Source: an uncultured Collinsella sp. (GTDB lineage Bacteria; Actinomycetota; Coriobacteriia; Coriobacteriales; Coriobacteriaceae). From it: a stretch of 26,908 nucleotides of DNA. Location: the NCBI GenBank assembly GCA_958429225.1, contig CAUAJB010000024.1:1-26908 (forward strand), in the 5' to 3' direction. Below are positions 24,560 through 26,908 of this stretch, piece after piece. Made by a program: the position numbers and the translations under genes. Position 1 is the first letter of the stretch, and every line of letters begins with the position of its first letter. A model generated the notes under the pieces. It was not told where the DNA came from and did no database searches. It was given only the letters and a program-made list of their open reading frames with translations.

Positions 24560-24588
24560 ATCATACTGTTGACCTTTATTTTTTGCAA
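24560..24588 (-). promoter_or_regulatory. sigma-A-type promoter of the sipW-TasA-like operon
   Basis: On the minus strand TTGCAA (24583-24588) and TATGAT (24560-24565) are separated by exactly 17 nt. The predicted leader is about 125 nt long. This is the best promoter match in the region. Confidence 0.65.
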
Positions 24589-24731
24589 CACTTAATACCG
24601 AAATGCCCAGAAATTGGCGTGAGCAGTCTTTAATACCCGTACCGGCCTGCCTTGTTCGATACCTGTAACCAACCCCCCTATGCTATTTTTTCACGCTAAG
24701 TATGCTTTGTTGTACAACGCAAATGATACTA

Positions 24732-24740
24732 CCCCCCCCC
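24732..24740. repeat. C9/G9 homopolymer tract
   Basis: Nine consecutive C on plus (G on the operon's sense strand) in an AT-rich context. It lies about 145 bp upstream of the predicted promoter. On the minus strand it sits between TTGAAT and TAGTAT, which are 22 nt apart. Such tracts are prone to slipped-strand length change. Confidence 0.6.
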
Positions 24741-24793
24741 AATTAAAATTTCTATTCAATGTTTCATTTCATTCCAAGCTTCGCCATGTATCA

Positions 24794-24810
24794 GAATCTT
24801 GGCAAGATTC
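24794..24810. promoter_or_regulatory. perfect 8-bp palindrome, possible operator
   Basis: GAATCTTG and its exact complement around a central G. It lies between direct repeat copy 2 and the sipW promoter. It may be a regulator binding site; there is no further support. Confidence 0.35.
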
Positions 24811-24830
24811 GGTCACTCCACACCAAAGCT

Positions 24831-25057
24831 TTCCGAAAAACCGTCCCACCCTGTCCATATCAGGGAATCGAACCCTCAGCTTATTAGGCCTTCCATCAAT
24901 AAAGAGGCGCCCTCCCGGGCGGCGGGCACGAAGTTCATCGCGAGTTCCGCACGCAAAGAAGGCCGCTTAATGTGACCTTCGTCTTGCGCAGGACTGTAGA
25001 GCAGGGAACTTCGTGCCCGCCGCCCGGGAGGGCGTTGCGTTTAGAAGATGGACCTAG
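24831..25057. repeat. direct repeat copy 2 flanking the surface-fibre locus
   Basis: Matches 15391-15616 in the same orientation. It too ends at AGAAGATGGACCTAG and so includes the stop codon of the adjacent membrane protein gene, which is otherwise unrelated to the LAATG-protein gene. It carries structured element C. Confidence 0.88.
24909..25033 (-). other. candidate structured 3'-UTR RNA element, copy C
   Basis: 125 bp, minus strand, starting 20 nt after the stop of the membrane protein gene. Same motifs as copy B. The inner hairpin differs at two positions (GAAGGTCAC against GCGGCCTTC), giving a G-U pair and one mismatch, so this copy is slightly decayed. It is followed by GCCTCTTTATT. 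Confidence 0.66.
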
Positions 25058-25716
25058 CCCTCCGCTTTCATGGCGTTGTAGCCAATCAGCACGGTCCAGA
25101 CGTACGCGCAGGTCTTCGGAATCATCAGCATGCCGATAGCCGGGACAACCTCGGCCCACAGGACCACGGGAATGTAGAAGCCAAAGCTCAGCACAATGGT
25201 GAGCCACATCCAGCGGAAGGCCTCGTCGCCATCTTCCTTCGCACTGCGGTAGAACAGCACGATGACCATCAGCCCCATAATGGCAAACGGGATGTTGCGC
25301 AGGATGCCCCACTCGAGTGGGGTTTGGTTGGTGAGCCACTGGTTTTGCGGCAGCATGCAAAGCGCGACGCGCATGGCGGCTAGCGCAAAGATTGCCGCGG
25401 TCGTTCCGACGTGGTTCTTCACCTGATAGCGTTCGCGCCACACATAGTAGAGCAGTACGTAAAAGACGGTCATGGTAATCGAGGTAATCCACTTACCCAG
25501 GCCCAGTTGCACGGCATACGCGTCAAAGCCCGTCGTGCAGAGCGCCAGCGCGCGAGGAACCAGATGGAACGAATCACCGGCGCCCAAAACGACCGCCATC
25601 CAGCCAAACAGCTGGAACTGGCGATTGCCCTTGCTGCCGCGAATCATACGGATACCTATGGTGATGACCGTCACCAAATACGCGATATCAAACAACGTTT
25701 CGAAGATAGCACGCAT
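25054..25716 (-). CDS. multi-pass membrane protein of unknown function
   Basis: Encodes 220 residues. I do not recognise a family. It is strongly hydrophobic with about six or seven membrane segments, starting ETLFDIAYLVTVITIGIRM and ending IGMLMIPKTCAYVWTVLIGY. A short charged loop RSAKEDGDEAF lies near residue 162. No catalytic motif is evident. The start ATG (25716) has AAGGAGA at good distance. Upstream lies a TGAAC-N3-GTTCA site (25790-25802) matching the one before the adjacent TetR gene, so this is the likely regulated target, perhaps a transporter-like or stress protein. Its last codon is embedded in direct repeat copy 2. Confidence 0.8.
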   Translation of the reverse strand: MRAIFETLFDIAYLVTVITIGIRMIRGSKGNRQFQLFGWMAVVLGAGDSFHLVPRALALCTTGFDAYAVQLGLGKWITSITMTVFYVLLYYVWRERYQVKNHVGTTAAIFALAAMRVALCMLPQNQWLTNQTPLEWGILRNIPFAIMGLMVIVLFYRSAKEDGDEAFRWMWLTIVLSFGFYIPVVLWAEVVPAIGMLMIPKTCAYVWTVLIGYNAMKAEG

Positions 25717-25789
25717 ATATATGTCTCCTTAAAAGAATGGTTGCAAAGTACGGTTTGAATTCCTGGTGCCGGGCATCACCTCCTTAACA

Positions 25790-25802
25790 TGAACTATGTT
25801 CA
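25790..25802. promoter_or_regulatory. putative TetR operator upstream of the membrane protein gene
   Basis: TGAACTATGTTCA: inverted 5-bp arms TGAAC/GTTCA with a 3-nt centre, identical in arms and spacing to the site at 26416-26428. Confidence 0.65.
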
Positions 25803-25814
25803 CTTTCTTGCTGT

Positions 25815-25837
25815 AAAAATCCCCGCATTGCGCGGGG
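25815..25837 (-). terminator. rho-independent terminator of the TetR gene
   Basis: Stem CCCCGC/GCGGGG (25821-25837) with a short loop. On the minus strand it is followed by ATTTTTA. It starts 5 nt after the TetR stop codon. Confidence 0.85.
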
Positions 25838-25841
25838 ACTG

Positions 25842-26399
25842 TTAGTAGAGGGTTCGACATGTGATCTCGAGCACGGCACTCGGATCAAAGTCTTGCCGGA
25901 TCACGGCAGAGAGCATGAGCGAGAACAGGACCTCGGCAAATTGCTCGGCAGAAAACTGATCGGTAAAGGCGTCCGGGCGCACCCGAGGATCACGCTTGAG
26001 CACCACGCAAAGCTGGTCGAGGATATGCTGCCAGGCATGATGCATGCGGCGCTTGCCGTCCGCGGTGTCCTGCTGCATAAAACTCAGCGAATGGTGCGTA
26101 AAGAAGCCCGGATACTTTTGACAGCCGTACTCCATCTGGCGATACATCCAGCGAATGCACGCGAGCGTGTCGTCCAGAACGGTTTCGTCATCAGGGTGAT
26201 GGAAAATGTTGCCCCACACGCTTGCCACGGTCGCACCCACGAGCGCTGTTTTAGAATCAAAGTAGTTGTAGATGCATCCGACCGACACGCCGCACGCCGC
26301 GGCGACCGAACGGATGTTGACGCCAGTCCAACCGTTTTGCTGGATGAGCTTACGGCTCGTCTTCAGGATTTTCTCCTTAGACGTCGCTGTGTTATTCAT
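25842..26399 (-). CDS. TetR-family transcriptional regulator
   Basis: Encodes 185 residues. N-terminal TetR DNA-binding domain: KEKILKTSRKLIQQNGW (8-24) and the helix-turn-helix IRSVAAACGVSVGCIYNYFDSKTALV (29-54, as two adjacent blocks), then a helical ligand-binding region with no recognisable subfamily. The ATG at 26399 has GGAGGTGA just upstream; an earlier in-frame start at 26429 would place the operator inside the coding region. The predicted promoter (TTGACA at 26450-26455, CAAAAT at 26428-26433) overlaps the TGAAC-N3-GTTCA site, so it most likely represses itself and the membrane protein gene downstream. The ligand is unknown. Confidence 0.93.
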   Translation of the reverse strand: MNNTATSKEKILKTSRKLIQQNGWTGVNIRSVAAACGVSVGCIYNYFDSKTALVGATVASVWGNIFHHPDDETVLDDTLACIRWMYRQMEYGCQKYPGFFTHHSLSFMQQDTADGKRRMHHAWQHILDQLCVVLKRDPRVRPDAFTDQFSAEQFAEVLFSLMLSAVIRQDFDPSAVLEITCRTLY

Positions 26400-26415
26400 G
26401 CTCTCACCTCCAACG

Positions 26416-26428
26416 TGAACGCTGTTCA
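26416..26428. promoter_or_regulatory. putative TetR autoregulatory operator
   Basis: TGAACGCTGTTCA sits between the predicted -10 box and the TetR start codon, a position that would block transcription initiation. Confidence 0.68.
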
Positions 26429-26455
26429 TTTTGCCACGGCGCGGTCCTCTGTCAA
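26428..26455 (-). promoter_or_regulatory. promoter of the TetR gene
   Basis: Consensus -35 TTGACA (26450-26455) and a weaker -10 CAAAAT (26428-26433), 16-nt spacing, on the minus strand. Confidence 0.5.
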
Positions 26456-26483
26456 GAAAAAAGCCTCGAGAATCTCGAGGCTT
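26454..26483 (-). terminator. rho-independent terminator of the flavodoxin-family gene
   Basis: Stem AAGCCTCGAG/CTCGAGGCTT (26461-26483) with a 3-nt loop. On the minus strand it is followed by TTTTCTTG. It is 42 nt past the stop of the flavodoxin-family gene. Confidence 0.85.
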
Positions 26484-26525
26484 TCACGCTTGTACGATTG
26501 AGCGCGCGGCACCGCGAGCGGCGGC

Positions 26526-26908
26526 CTACTCGCCCAACACGGCCTTTTTGGCAGCCGCAGCCATGTTGTCCAGGTCCTCCTTGGTGGGATGGTCCTTCGC
26601 GGCAACCCAGTTGTCGAGCAGCATCTTATAGCGCGCGTTTTCGGGTTCTTGCTCAAGCATTGCCTCGTAGCGCTGCTTTACGGCAGGACCCATCTTGCCC
26701 TGGCACATTGCCCAGCCCGCAAGCTCGGCATCATTGGCCAAGTTAGACGATACGCGGTCGATAATCTGCCTAAAGTACTCCTCGCTGGCGCCAAAACCGC
26801 AGGTGCCAAACAGGAAGACGCGCTTGCCGTGCAAGGCGGAGAGCAACGTCACGACCGAAGGCGTGCACGCGCCCTTGTCGCACCAAAAACCGACGAGCAC
26901 CGTGTCGG
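26526..26908 (-). CDS. flavodoxin-family protein, N-terminus beyond window
   Basis: The frame is open to the right edge, so only the C-terminal ~126 residues are visible. It starts within DTVLVGFWCDKGACTPSV (flavin-binding loop region), then GKRVFLFGTCGFGASEEYF, and a segment WAMCQGKMGPAVKQRYEAML typical of a group of anaerobe flavodoxin-like proteins that includes BilS. The last ~45 residues form a helical tail (NARYKMLLDNWVAAKDHPTKEDLDNM). Family members carry FMN and shuttle electrons in the cytoplasm. A link to bilirubin reduction is only a possibility, since its upstream partners are outside the window. Confidence 0.82.
   Translation of the reverse strand, partial: DTVLVGFWCDKGACTPSVVTLLSALHGKRVFLFGTCGFGASEEYFRQIIDRVSSNLANDAELAGWAMCQGKMGPAVKQRYEAMLEQEPENARYKMLLDNWVAAKDHPTKEDLDNMAAAAKKAVLGE

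Larger units (their letters stand above)
24429..25053. other. 625-bp AT-rich regulatory region upstream of the fibre operon
   Basis: No credible gene. Going from the operon outward it holds: leader hairpin 24471-24514, promoter 24560-24588, an AT-rich stretch with a C9 tract at 24732-24740 and a perfect palindrome at 24794-24810, then direct repeat copy 2 with structured element C. The composition is clearly more AT-rich than the flanking genes between about 24530 and 24830. Confidence 0.75.

Noticed and set aside
24862..24876. tRNA T-arm-like sequence (GGGTTCGATTCCC on the minus strand) within direct repeat copy 2
   Set aside because: No matching acceptor, D-arm or anticodon arm can be found around it, and the equivalent bases in copy 1 have lost the pattern. 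Probably chance.
24680..24970. Small plus-strand gene upstream of the fibre operon
   Set aside because: The frame crosses the homopolymer, the palindrome and the direct repeat, and has no ribosome binding site or recognisable product.

Overview
The window is a GC-rich stretch of an actinobacterial chromosome. Gene content (Tex, a short KdpD/KdpE pair next to Kup, an LTA synthase-family enzyme, a SipW/TasA-type surface locus) and the many intergenic palindromes suggest a gut Coriobacteriia such as Collinsella. That assignment is inference; no rRNA or other marker is present. No rRNA, complete tRNA, CRISPR array or transposase gene was found.

Left part (1-15154), mostly housekeeping: the 3' part of tex (+), a transaldolase-like aldolase and a Cof-type HAD phosphatase (both -), and an RlmKL-type 23S rRNA methyltransferase (+) whose N-terminal RlmL domain seems to lack its catalytic NPPY motif. 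A potassium block on the minus strand follows: kup, a 64-residue membrane protein, a KdpD-like kinase without the usual N-terminal sensor domain, and a KdpE-like regulator. Then come a nitroreductase (-) and an LTA synthase-like enzyme (+).

Right part (15391-25057), accessory: a six-gene minus-strand operon running from 24428 to 15613. It encodes a SipW-type signal peptidase, three small proteins with SipW/TasA-type N-termini, a 1827-residue secreted protein (beta-helix-like region plus InlB-type repeats) without a wall anchor, and a final protein with an LAATG sorting signal. I read this as a secretion and assembly system for a TasA-like surface fibre, with its own peptidase, subunits, giant adhesin and wall anchor. 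It has a good sigma-A-type promoter, a stable leader hairpin, a hairpin after the likely major subunit gene and a C9/G9 tract upstream. The locus lies between two ~226-bp direct repeats, so it could be lost or excised by homologous recombination.

Inside each direct repeat, and once more downstream of the LTA synthase gene, lies a 125-133 bp element with the same architecture. A ~27-bp outer stem of variable sequence encloses two conserved internal motifs and an inner hairpin with an ATTAA loop. All three copies are in the sense orientation and start 18-20 nt after a stop codon. The complete change of outer-stem sequence between families while pairing is kept makes this a strong candidate for a structured 3'-UTR RNA. 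It is the least explained signal in the window.

Far right: a small multi-pass membrane protein and a TetR regulator (both -), sharing a TGAAC-N3-GTTCA operator, and the C-terminal part of a flavodoxin-family protein running off the window.
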